Assembly (NCBI GenBank): GCA_910578555.1
Contig: CAJTPS010000007.1
Coordinates: 1-64,000, forward strand
Direction: 5' to 3'
DNA: 64,000 nucleotides
Source of the DNA: an uncultured Lachnospiraceae bacterium
GTDB taxonomy: Bacteria > Bacillota > Clostridia > Lachnospirales > Lachnospiraceae
The notes under the pieces are model-generated. The model was not told where the DNA came from. It worked only from the letters and a program-made list of their open reading frames with translations, and made no database searches. The position numbers and the translations under genes were made by a program. Shown piece by piece: positions 51,391-59,152 of this stretch (the stretch's first letter is position 1; each line of letters starts with the position of its first letter).

Positions 51391-51418
51391 TTCCACAAAA
51401 AGTAAAGTGATGTATAAT
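51391..51418 (+). promoter_or_regulatory. candidate promoter of Y-family polymerase gene
   Basis: TATAAT at 51413-51418 with a weak -35 (TTCCAC near 51391). The expected transcription start falls on or next to the ATG at 51425, so the mRNA may be leaderless. No LexA box is apparent. Confidence 0.45.
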
Positions 51419-51424
51419 TCTGGT

Positions 51425-52660
51425 ATGGATAAGATCATTTTTCATATAGACGTCAACTCCGCATACTTAAGCTGGAGTGCTCTGGAAAAACTGCATAACG
51501 GCAGCCCGGTCGATCTGCGCACGATCCCCGCCATCATCGGCGGCGATATGGCAAAGCGCCACGGCGTCGTGCTGGCCAAATCCATTCCCGCCAAATCCTA
51601 TGGTATTGTCACAGGCGAGCCCATCGTAAATGCCATGCGCAAATGTCCGGGACTGACACTGGAATCCCCGGATCACGAACTCTACGACCGCCGGAGCAAG
51701 GAACTTATGCACCTTCTTTCCGACATCTGTCCGGATATCGAACAGGTCAGTGTGGACGAATGCTATATGGATTATACCCCCATCCACAGACAGTATCCCT
51801 CCCCCGAAGCTGCCGCGCATCTGATTAAAGACCGTGTCAGGGACGAGCTTGGTTTTACTGTCAATGTGGGCATATCCGACCGCAAGATTCTCGCCAAGAT
51901 GGCTTCCGATTTCCGCAAGCCGGATCTGGTACACACACTCTACTCCTGTGAAATTCAGGAGAAAATGTGGCCGCTTCCGGTATCTTCTCTGTTCATGTGC
52001 GGACATTCCAGCGTCGAAGCGCTGCGCAAATTAGAGATACTGACGATCGGCGATCTGGCACGCACCGACCGCTCTATCGTGGAGGCGCATCTGAAGAGCC
52101 ACGGTGCGCTTCTGTGGGAATATGCCAACGGCATCGACGCTTCCGAAGTGCTCACCGTCCACGCTGATGCCAAAGGGATCGGCAACTCCACCACCCTGTC
52201 ACAGGACGCCGTTGATACAGAGACGGCGCACAGAGTCCTCCTGGCTCTGGCCGAGTCCGTCTCCGGCAGGCTGCGCGCCTCCCGTCAGTCGGCCGGCATG
52301 ATCAGCACTGAGATCAAATACAATACTTTTAAAAAGGTTTCCCATCAGACCACCCTGCTCACCCCGACGAACCAGACAGATACGATTTATCGGACGGCAT
52401 GCGGTCTGTTCGACGAGATCTGGGACGGCACGCCGGTGCGGCTGCTGGGGATACGTTCCTCCAGGCTCGTCTCCTGCGAAGAACCGGTGCAGCTCTCCCT
52501 GTTCGATCTGCCGGAAGTGGCACCGTCTGGCATTTCCCGCAAGGAACCTTCCGCACACAAAAAAGAGCAGCTCGATGCTGCTCTGGATGCTATCCGTGCC
52601 CGTTACGGTGCGGACGCTGTCGTCCGCGGCAGTCTGCTGCGTGACCGGCCGCCGAAATAA
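51425..52660 (+). CDS. Y-family DNA polymerase (DinB/Pol IV-like)
   Basis: 411-residue translesion polymerase. The start IIFHIDVNSAYLSWSAL holds the first catalytic Asp, IEQVSVDECYMDYTP the catalytic Asp-Glu pair, VGISDRKILAKMASDF follows, and VSSLFMCGHSS begins the helix-hairpin-helix region. A beta-clamp-binding motif QLSLFD lies near the C-terminus. An in-frame ATG 18 nt upstream falls inside the promoter -10 box. No Shine-Dalgarno is seen, which fits a leaderless transcript. It could be an unusual Pol IV paralogue. Confidence 0.9.
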   Translation: MDKIIFHIDVNSAYLSWSALEKLHNGSPVDLRTIPAIIGGDMAKRHGVVLAKSIPAKSYGIVTGEPIVNAMRKCPGLTLESPDHELYDRRSKELMHLLSDICPDIEQVSVDECYMDYTPIHRQYPSPEAAAHLIKDRVRDELGFTVNVGISDRKILAKMASDFRKPDLVHTLYSCEIQEKMWPLPVSSLFMCGHSSVEALRKLEILTIGDLARTDRSIVEAHLKSHGALLWEYANGIDASEVLTVHADAKGIGNSTTLSQDAVDTETAHRVLLALAESVSGRLRASRQSAGMISTEIKYNTFKKVSHQTTLLTPTNQTDTIYRTACGLFDEIWDGTPVRLLGIRSSRLVSCEEPVQLSLFDLPEVAPSGISRKEPSAHKKEQLDAALDAIRARYGADAVVRGSLLRDRPPK

Positions 52661-52678
52661 CCACAAACTTCCGGCATC

Positions 52679-53251
52679 CTACCTCCTGCCTTTCTTCTTC
52701 ACACTGTAGCCGAATGTACCGATCTCCTCACCGACTCCCAGATACCTGCCGTGGGAATAGACGAGCGGTTTCGCATCATTTAACAGGAACCTTCCCGTTT
52801 CATCCATATACTGCTCATCCACATGAACCGCCAGAACCTCCGCCAGAAACATATGATGGGTTCCGAGTTCCAGCTTCTGTGTCACACGACATTCTATGTT
52901 CACGGGACTCTCCGCCACCATAGGCGCCTGTACATGCTCACCCATCATCTGTGTCAGTCCCGTCTCCTGCCATTTATCGATATCTCTGCCGCTCTTGACG
53001 CCACAGTAATCCGTCGCATAGGCAAGCGCCTCCGTCGTCAGGTTGATCACAAACTCTCCCGTCTCCTCAATCATATGATAAGAATACCGTTCCGGTCTGA
53101 CGGAAATCGAAACCATCGGCGGATCGGAACAGATCGTCCCAGTCCATGCCACGGTAAATAAATTGGCTTTGCCGGCGCGGTCAGCCACACTGACCAAAAC
53201 TGCCGGAAGCGGGTACAGCATATTGCCCGCCTTCCATGTCTGCTTATTCAT
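52679..53251 (-). CDS. flavin reductase-like FMN-binding protein
   Basis: 190-residue split-barrel flavoprotein of the flavin reductase (RutF/HpaC-like) family. YPLPAVLVSVADRAGKANLF, WTGTICSDPPMVSISVRPER and TGEFVINLTTEALAYATDY are typical and line the FMN site. It may reduce flavin or act as a stress-related oxidoreductase. The start at 53251 has GAGGT; upstream codons derive from a palindromic leader element. It is convergent with the polymerase gene (18 nt between stops). Confidence 0.9.
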   Translation of the reverse strand: MNKQTWKAGNMLYPLPAVLVSVADRAGKANLFTVAWTGTICSDPPMVSISVRPERYSYHMIEETGEFVINLTTEALAYATDYCGVKSGRDIDKWQETGLTQMMGEHVQAPMVAESPVNIECRVTQKLELGTHHMFLAEVLAVHVDEQYMDETGRFLLNDAKPLVYSHGRYLGVGEEIGTFGYSVKKKGRR

Positions 53252-53254
53252 TGT

Positions 53255-53398
53255 ATACCTCATTCCGGAGCGTTTACGCGACAAGGAGACGCAAATCTCA
53301 AACTTACGTCTGCCATCAAACAGATTTGTGACGCTCCTGCACAAATTTGCGTTTGAAAGATCAGCACATCTGTGTGATTTTTCAAACTACCTCCCTAC
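53255..53398 (-). repeat. palindromic leader element, divergent copy 3 (flavin reductase)
   Basis: Same layout as the metK and AIM24 copies: CAAATCTC / GATTTGTG, GTGACGCTCC, ACAAATTTGCG, then a terminal hairpin TTTGAAAGATC...GATTTTTCAAA (53352-53386). Sequence identity is lower, but block order and strand relative to the gene are kept. Confidence 0.6.
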
Positions 53399-53404
53399 CG
53401 GATA

Positions 53405-53923
53405 CTACATCGGAATCACAACGCCAAACAGCTTAATCAGAATATCCGCAATCACACCAATCAGAATCAGAATGGAGACCGGCAGCACCGCCCGGCTTCC
53501 CCTGTTCTCAATCTGGCTCTTCTTCAGTTCCTCCGTCTGCTTGCCCAGTTCCTCCGCCACGGCCGCCTGCACATTGCGGTACACCTTGACGTTCTCCCTG
53601 TGCAGAAAATCGTCCGACTGCCTGAATTTCTCTTCCAGAAGTTCTCTGATCTGTGCCAGTTCCTGACCCGTCAGTGCCCCCTCGCCTGCATCCTGTTCCT
53701 GCATGGCCTCCAGTCTGGAGACGCAGTCTTTCAGCACGTCCTGAAGTTCCGTAACGTTCTGCGCTGTTTTCAGATTGACCTGCCTGATCTCCTGCATAAG
53801 TTCATCATATGCCTTCATCTGATTCTCCATCTGCTCCATCTTGACGGCCTCCGCCGTCATATTCGCCCGGATCATCTCCTGTGCATTTCTTTTCTGTGCA
53901 ATCTTATCGATAAAGGTATCCAT
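53405..53923 (-). CDS. coiled-coil protein with C-terminal membrane anchor
   Basis: 172 residues. Long helices rich in Glu, Gln and Lys (about 1-140) carry MEQMENQMKAYDELMQEIRQ and KEELGKQTEEL-like stretches. A single C-terminal membrane span follows (LPVSILILIGVIADILIKLF) with a very short tail, i.e. a tail-anchored topology. The start at 53923 has GGAGGA. No enzymatic motif. It could be a scaffold or a division-related factor; unknown. It lies upstream of the flavin reductase leader, same strand. Confidence 0.7.
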   Translation of the reverse strand: MDTFIDKIAQKRNAQEMIRANMTAEAVKMEQMENQMKAYDELMQEIRQVNLKTAQNVTELQDVLKDCVSRLEAMQEQDAGEGALTGQELAQIRELLEEKFRQSDDFLHRENVKVYRNVQAAVAEELGKQTEELKKSQIENRGSRAVLPVSILILIGVIADILIKLFGVVIPM

Positions 53924-54299
53924 GCTCTTTCCTCCATGCCGGAACAGCCTGCCGCAGCGGCACACTCCCCCGACGTCGTTTCTGACGCGTCTGTCGTTTC
54001 TTCCTACCGTTTAAACACTTAATAACTTAATGGCATTTTAACACCTTTGCGACGATATGACAACTGCAAAGCAAAAGTCTGATTCTTCAGGGTTCTTTTC
54101 TAACCGCACCTTGCAAACCGCGGTTTTTATATAGTTTGCACAACTTTAGTGTTCGTTTTCCTCCTGTATTGTAAATATTTACGATAACTTCACATGTTGT
54201 TCATAGTTTATTCATATTTTCACTGTATACTTTACCTATACCAAACGAGAGAAAATGTAATGTTTATCATTACACACATAGATAAATTTTTTCATAATA

Positions 54300-54325
54300 G
54301 CCCAAGTGCCGCAAGGTACTTGGGC
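54300..54325 (+). terminator. 11-bp hairpin with GCAA tetraloop
   Basis: GCCCAAGTGCC-GCAA-GGTACTTGGGC, closed by a GNRA-type loop, then ACTCCTCATTTTA. It could end a short plus-strand RNA that begins near the TATACT box at about 54225. Confidence 0.4.
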
Positions 54326-54420
54326 ACTCCTCATTTTACAGGCACATTTTTAAGCTTCCATATGCAGACCTGCGCGCTCTGCCCGAAAGGCTTTTATTTC
54401 AATCTGCTTTCCTATACCAT

Positions 54421-54451
54421 AAAAAAACGGATGGAAGTTTCCCTCCACCCG
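54421..54451 (-). terminator. Rho-independent terminator of alarmone synthetase gene
   Basis: Minus-strand stem CGGGTGGAGG-GAAA-CTTCCATCCG (10 bp with G-T pairs, GAAA loop) followed by seven T residues, 8 nt past the stop codon. Confidence 0.88.
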
Positions 54452-54458
54452 GCTTTTC

Positions 54459-55115
54459 CTATTCTGCATATTCTTCCAGCTCCTGCTGCTCTATATGCTG
54501 GATCTCTTCGTTGAGCGCCAGCATTCTGGCATCCAGATCCGATACCATCTGTGCACACTCTACCAGTTCGTCTTTAATGTGCTCCGGCGCGTTGCCCTCA
54601 AACTTGTAATGGATCTTATGCTCCAGACTCGCCCAGAAATCCATAGCGACCGTTCTGATCTGTATCTCCACCTTCGTATCCGCAATGCGGTCTGACAGAT
54701 ATACGGGCACCGTCACCAGCATATGATAACTCTTATAGCCGCTGGCCTTCGGATTGACAATATAGTCTTTCACGGAGATCACCTTGATATCGCTCTGGTT
54801 GCTGATCATCTCCGCGATCTGGTAAATATCCGATGCAAAAGAACATATGACACGGATACCCGCAATATCATTGACATAACGGATCATATTATTGATCGTG
54901 GATTCATAGCCGTGTTTCTTTAACTTCTTGACGATGCTTTCCGGCGTCTTAATACGTGATTTAATATGTTCTATCGGATTATATCTGTGTACGTGCTGAA
55001 ACTCATCATTCAGAATCTCCAGTTTCGTGGATATCTGTTTTAAAGCGGAGTTATAGATCAGTGTCACTTCTTTCCAGCTGTCGATATCTCCATCCCGGTC
55101 TATCCTTATTTCCAT
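54459..55115 (-). CDS. small alarmone synthetase (RelQ-like GTP pyrophosphokinase)
   Basis: 218-residue synthetase-only member of the RelA/SpoT family, making (p)ppGpp from ATP and GDP/GTP. SRIKTPESIVKKLKKHGYE, NDIAGIRVICSF, NPKASGYKSYHMLVTVPVYL and the EIQIRTVAMDFWASLEHKIH catalytic block are visible. No hydrolase HD domain precedes it, and the C-terminal helix resembles RelQ, which assembles as a tetramer. GGGGGA lies 13 nt before the ATG. A good terminator follows. Confidence 0.93.
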   Translation of the reverse strand: MEIRIDRDGDIDSWKEVTLIYNSALKQISTKLEILNDEFQHVHRYNPIEHIKSRIKTPESIVKKLKKHGYESTINNMIRYVNDIAGIRVICSFASDIYQIAEMISNQSDIKVISVKDYIVNPKASGYKSYHMLVTVPVYLSDRIADTKVEIQIRTVAMDFWASLEHKIHYKFEGNAPEHIKDELVECAQMVSDLDARMLALNEEIQHIEQQELEEYAE

Positions 55116-55306
55116 ATTGCTGCTGTTTCCCCCTGAAATTCACACAAAATTTTAATTCTGCTGCTCCCTCATCGGCACATTTATCCTGCAAGTACATCCG
55201 CAGTGCACGCTCAATTCCGCAATACTGCTTATTGCCATTATGAATAGTATACCACCGTTTCATCAAAGTGTATATATTATACAAAAAATTCATAAATATT
55301 TAATTT

Positions 55307-57280
55307 TTATTGTATATTTTTACCTTTACTATCCATCAGATCAACCGTCAGGCAACAACACATTGCGGGAACAGTCACCACAAACGGATACATATAGCGG
55401 ATCAGTACAGTCGGCGACAAGAGCAGGGTCATGTAATAGCATATCAGAAAAGCTGCCGGAATCAACAAATCATAGCGTTTCCTGTAGATTACCTTCGCAA
55501 TATACATGCATAGCAGCCACCAGTACAAAGCGGGTGCGAAGATCAGTCTGATCACGGGCAGTTTCTGGTAAACATTATCCGACACGATGCGTTCCATGCC
55601 TGCCCGCAGCGCCGGCAGGTAACTGTGCTCCACAATCTCACAGCCTGCTGGCATCGTCCTGTTGTCGGTAGAGAGATAACCGAAACCACTCTCCGTTCCG
55701 ATCCCGTAGATCTGTGCATGGCTGCGGTCCTGTATATACCAGTACCCTATCGAATTATCCAGAAAAGCATCTATATAGATCTGCGGATGCTGCATCCCCA
55801 GCTTTATCCATGTCTTAATGAGTCCCGCCGGATCGTCATGGATCACCGCACGGTTTTTCACCGGATCAGCCAGATGGGGATTATAAGCTGCCATCACCCA
55901 TTCGGAGGGCAGATACCGGTCCAGTTCCTGCCGCATCTCCTCAGACAAAGTATCTTCCGCCACCACTCTGGTGCGCGCTATCTGCTGCAGCGGAACACTC
56001 AGCATTTCACGCGGGCTGCCGTTTTGCGCTCCGGTAACGGATTTAAGAGCCGCCGCACACACCGCAAACACCAGAAGCGCTATGCAGGTACTGCACAGAT
56101 ACCTTTTCCACACTCCGGCTCCTGTCCCCTTCTTTCCGCGCAGCAGCAGACAGACGGCCGGCATACTCATAATAACCGCATAAACCGTATTGTTTCTGAA
56201 CAGCAGCATAAGCACCGCCCACACGACATACCCCGACAGGAGACCCCGGTCGCGTAACGCCTCCGTCTTCGGCTGCTCTTCGGGCTTATCACACCTCTGC
56301 TTCGTGATAAACCTGTGAAGCGTCAGCGTGTATAACAGTACCAGTGCCGCAAATAACACATCTTTCGTCGTACTTAACGCCAGAATCGAATTGGCCGGAA
56401 ACAGCGCATAGAAAAGCGCAAGCAGCACCCGCAAACCGACCGGAACGCCTCTGCGGTACAGATACGACAGCGTATAACCGAACACTGCCGCCATAAGCGC
56501 CATCTGTACGACGGAATGCACTGCCATACCGATCGAACAGGAATGAAACCATGCCTCGCCCATCCGGAAGAAAGCCCCTAAGAATAAGGTATGAAGCAAC
56601 GGGTGATGTGTGCTATAATCGTGCGCAATCACCTGATATAACTGTCCCTCTGCATCATAGGCAAAAACCGACGGATAATAGGCAAGGAAAACCGGCAGCC
56701 AGCATAAAAAAATCACCGTCGCATACAGAATCCATATCTGCGCAGGGCGATATTGTTTCCCCGCTCTTTCCCGCGCGTCCCTTCTCTTTAAGCATCTCTC
56801 ATACAGCCGTTGAACCCTCCGCCCGAAGCCTCCCTGCTGCGGCACACTCCTGCCGCGCAGTACATAAGCGACACCGGACGCTATGGGAACCGCAAGCAAG
56901 GCGATCTGCACAAGCAGTCCGGGCAAATGCCGCAAATCAGGAAGCACAGTGCCGTCTCGCCCCAGCCGGCCTCCCAGCACATATGCCGCCGACATAAGCA
57001 CCCCCCACACGAGCGAATGCACCCGCAGTCTCTTCTCGTGCTGTCTGAAGAATCCGCGAATCAATGCATACCCGGCAGCCGTGCCCAATCCGCAGAACAG
57101 CATGATACGTAGTCTGCCTGCAGACTGCGTCCACGATTCTAAAGTTGCCGCCAAATATATATTTATGCCAGACAGTATCATAGATATGACAATTCTTACA
57201 TATTTATTTTTCATCCACCCGCTTCTGTCTTCTCTCACGTTACCTGTTTCCTTATTCTGTTCGTATTCTGTTTTCTGCAC
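55307..57280 (-). CDS. large polytopic membrane protein (DUF6020-like, GT-C-type)
   Basis: 657 residues with about 12-14 membrane spans and two extracytoplasmic soluble parts. The motifs FLAYYPSVFAYDAEGQLYQV and STHHPLLHTLFLGAF after the sixth span resemble the acidic first-loop pattern of GT-C glycosyltransferases. The N-terminal GTG start has no good Shine-Dalgarno; a start at MKNKYVRIV (57214) is possible. Proteins of this kind are common in Firmicutes near cell-envelope genes. Role in polysaccharide or lipid-linked sugar transfer is inferred. Confidence 0.75.
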   Translation of the reverse strand: MQKTEYEQNKETGNVREDRSGWMKNKYVRIVISMILSGINIYLAATLESWTQSAGRLRIMLFCGLGTAAGYALIRGFFRQHEKRLRVHSLVWGVLMSAAYVLGGRLGRDGTVLPDLRHLPGLLVQIALLAVPIASGVAYVLRGRSVPQQGGFGRRVQRLYERCLKRRDARERAGKQYRPAQIWILYATVIFLCWLPVFLAYYPSVFAYDAEGQLYQVIAHDYSTHHPLLHTLFLGAFFRMGEAWFHSCSIGMAVHSVVQMALMAAVFGYTLSYLYRRGVPVGLRVLLALFYALFPANSILALSTTKDVLFAALVLLYTLTLHRFITKQRCDKPEEQPKTEALRDRGLLSGYVVWAVLMLLFRNNTVYAVIMSMPAVCLLLRGKKGTGAGVWKRYLCSTCIALLVFAVCAAALKSVTGAQNGSPREMLSVPLQQIARTRVVAEDTLSEEMRQELDRYLPSEWVMAAYNPHLADPVKNRAVIHDDPAGLIKTWIKLGMQHPQIYIDAFLDNSIGYWYIQDRSHAQIYGIGTESGFGYLSTDNRTMPAGCEIVEHSYLPALRAGMERIVSDNVYQKLPVIRLIFAPALYWWLLCMYIAKVIYRKRYDLLIPAAFLICYYMTLLLSPTVLIRYMYPFVVTVPAMCCCLTVDLMDSKGKNIQ

Positions 57281-57375
57281 TTATCTTCTGATCCTGTTTT
57301 GTCAGCTTATGCCGGATCTTGTTTTACAACCCGAACTGTAATCAGTGTATCATTTTATAGAATAAAGAAAAAGTG

Positions 57376-57404
57376 TTTACTTTTAACGCAATGATCTGTA
57401 TATT
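57376..57404 (+). promoter_or_regulatory. sigma-A promoter of the 88-residue gene
   Basis: TTTACT (57376-57381), 17-nt spacer, TATATT (57399-57404). The leader to the start codon is about 90 nt. Confidence 0.65.
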
Positions 57405-57499
57405 ATTATGGAAAGCAAAGTCGTGTAAGACTGAACCGTTACGTCACAACACCATAGATACAGAAGCGTTACAGCAGAAGGAATAAGAGAGGTGCCTCT

Positions 57500-57766
57500 A
57501 TGTTTCGTCTTTGGGCCAAAGAATTTAAGGATAATCGTATGCTGCGTGACACCGTCGTCGAAGACGGTTCTTCAGATACGCGCACGCACAAAGTATTTCA
57601 CGCCCTGGATGAAGTATGTTATCGTTTCGATCTCAGCAAACCCATCTGGCTGGATTCCACCGTTCATGATTTTAAGCGCCACGATAAGACCCGGTTTACA
57701 CAGGATAATTTTATCGAATCCATTGATTTTGATTATCTGGAAATTCATGTCATTGAAGAAGACTGA
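57500..57766 (+). CDS. 88-residue conserved cytosolic protein
   Basis: Starts MFRLWAKEFKDNRMLRDTVV; middle THKVFHALDEVCYRFDLSKP; ends FDYLEIHVIEED. Very acidic/basic mixed, no membrane span. I recall closely similar small proteins across Lachnospiraceae without assigned function. AGAGGTG at 6 nt is the ribosome binding site and forms the palindrome AGAGGTGCCTCT (57488-57499) with the bases before the ATG, which might weaken initiation. It is monocistronic, with its own promoter. Confidence 0.8.
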   Translation: MFRLWAKEFKDNRMLRDTVVEDGSSDTRTHKVFHALDEVCYRFDLSKPIWLDSTVHDFKRHDKTRFTQDNFIESIDFDYLEIHVIEED

Positions 57767-57846
57767 CCGTTTCTACACATTTTCAGCAAATTGGCATATC
57801 TGCCAAATAATCCCGAAAATAGCTGTAAAGATTATGCATAATATGA

Positions 57847-57875
57847 TTGACACTGCATACTTTAAGTAGTAGTAT
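57847..57875 (+). promoter_or_regulatory. sigma-A promoter of the TrhA gene
   Basis: TTGACA (57847-57852), 17-nt spacer, TAGTAT (57870-57875). The leader contains TGTCAG...CTGACA with an inner AGATA/TATCT pair (about 57927-57964). Confidence 0.65.
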
Positions 57876-57980
57876 TATTATATCTTATATGTAGTTTTTA
57901 TTACTACATGTCAACGCATTGGAGCCATGTCAGATATTTAAAGGTATCTGCAAGGGCCTGACAGAAAGAAGGGATTATCT

Positions 57981-58631
57981 ATGCAAATTACAATTCGTGA
58001 ACCCGGAAGCGCTATCACACATTTTATCGGTATGATGATGGCAATCATAGCGGCTACGCCGCTTATGGTCAAAGTTGCCACGGATGCGGATCATATAACA
58101 TTTATTGCCATGGCGGTATTTATCGGCAGCATGGTGGCGCTCTACGGCGCCAGCGCCATATACCACAGCGTAACTGTCAAGGACAATATTCTGCGGGTAT
58201 TCCGCAAACTGGATCACATGATGATCTTCGTATTGATTGCCGGTTCCTACACGCCTGTCTGTCTCGTCGTTCTGGGCAACAGACTCGGCTACACGCTGTT
58301 AGCCGTCGTATGGGGCGTAGCCATTGCAGGAATGATCATCAAGGCATGCTGGATCACATGTCCGAAATGGTTCTCCTCCGTACTCTACATTGCCATGGGC
58401 TGGGCATGTCTTGCAGTGTTCGGCACCTTGTGGAATACGCTCTCGCGCAGTGCGTTCCTATGGCTTCTGGCAGGCGGCATCATCTATACACTGGGCGGCA
58501 TCATCTACGCGCTGAAACTGCCGATTTTCAATGCGAGGCACAAGCATTTCGGCTCTCATGAGATCTTCCATCTGTTCGTGATGGGCGGAAGTATCTGCCA
58601 CTTCATTTTTATGTACCTTTATGTGGCATAG
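57981..58631 (+). CDS. PAQR/hemolysin III family membrane protein (TrhA-like)
   Basis: 216 residues, seven membrane spans. GSAITHFIGMMMAIIAATPL at the start, ALYGASAIYHS and DHMMIFVLIAGSYTPVCL in the middle, and SHEIFHLFVMGGSICHF at the end hold the conserved Ser/His/Asp residues of the PAQR zinc site (H..., D..., HxxxH). Bacterial TrhA influences membrane lipid balance. Start ATG has AGAAGGGAT upstream. Downstream is a GCGTGAATG...CATTCACGC hairpin (58629-58653), then the intron relic. Confidence 0.92.
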   Translation: MQITIREPGSAITHFIGMMMAIIAATPLMVKVATDADHITFIAMAVFIGSMVALYGASAIYHSVTVKDNILRVFRKLDHMMIFVLIAGSYTPVCLVVLGNRLGYTLLAVVWGVAIAGMIIKACWITCPKWFSSVLYIAMGWACLAVFGTLWNTLSRSAFLWLLAGGIIYTLGGIIYALKLPIFNARHKHFGSHEIFHLFVMGGSICHFIFMYLYVA

Positions 58632-58681
58632 CGTGAATGAAAATACCATTCACGCGCAGGAATGTGAGATTTGACAGAACG

Positions 58682-59041
58682 ATCGGGTAGGAGGTAGATA
58701 ATTATTTTATCTACCGACCTCCCACACCACCGTACGTACCGTTCGGTATACGGCGGTTCTTTAGTTTTCATAGACTATCAGATAATAGTCAAAATTCATT
58801 CAGCATAATGTGTCACATCTACTAAAGTTGATTCCGTGTAGTAATTGGACTTCGACTTGTTTAGCAGCCTTATCCTCAACTATAGCCTCATATGGTTTCT
58901 GTTCGTCAGACCAGAGATTTGCCTCCACCTTCCTTCAGATTCGCAGTCACCCACGACACCCTTGGTCTTAGCTATATCCTTCCCGCTACAAGGGCGGATT
59001 TGGGACTTTCCCCCATTAGCGACGTGCGCCGCAAGGCGCAC
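58682..59041 (-). mobile_element. deletion derivative of a group IIC intron
   Basis: Minus strand begins GTGCGCC (59041) and carries a long piece of domain I (GAATCTGAAGGAAGGTGGAG, GAGGCTATAGTTGAGGATAA, CAAGTCGAAGTCC). A deletion follows, then an intact domain V (GAACCGCCGTATACCGAACG and GTACGTACGGTGGTG, with the CGC triad of class C) and domain VI ending CTACCCGAT (58682). The domain V closely matches the Oceanobacillus IIC intron as I remember it. Domains II-IV and the reverse transcriptase gene are gone; 360 nt remain. It sits directly after a terminator stem-loop, the known IIC target type. Confidence 0.85.
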
Positions 59042-59089
59042 GAAAGAGAAGACCCGAATCTTCATGATCCGTGTCCTCTCTTTTTATTT
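59042..59089. terminator. bidirectional terminator after galE, IIC intron insertion site
   Basis: 11-bp stem AAAGAGAAGAC / GTCCTCTCTTT (one G-T pair), a loop of about 19 nt, T-rich on both outer sides (TTTTTATTTT on the plus strand, TTTC on the minus strand). The intron's 5' end abuts the minus-strand TTTC. Confidence 0.8.
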
Positions 59090-59152
59090 TCGTCAATCAG
59101 ATATATCATTCTCAGGTCCGGCTTCCAACATGCCGGTCAGCTGGCAATCCAG

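Larger units (their letters stand above)
53924..54458. other. intergenic stretch of 535 bp with hairpins
   Basis: No convincing gene. Holds a palindrome AAACCGCGGTTT (about 54115-54127), a TATACT box (about 54223-54228), the strong hairpin at 54300-54325 and the terminator at 54421-54451. A short unstudied RNA is possible. Confidence 0.45.

Noticed and set aside
53252..53344. 31-codon extension of the flavin reductase
   Set aside because: Derived from the palindromic leader element; the family start and Shine-Dalgarno are at 53251.
57488..57499. RNA thermometer or switch formed by AGAGGTGCCTCT over the ribosome binding site
   Set aside because: At most 4-5 bp with a tiny loop, too weak to call without more evidence; noted only under the gene.
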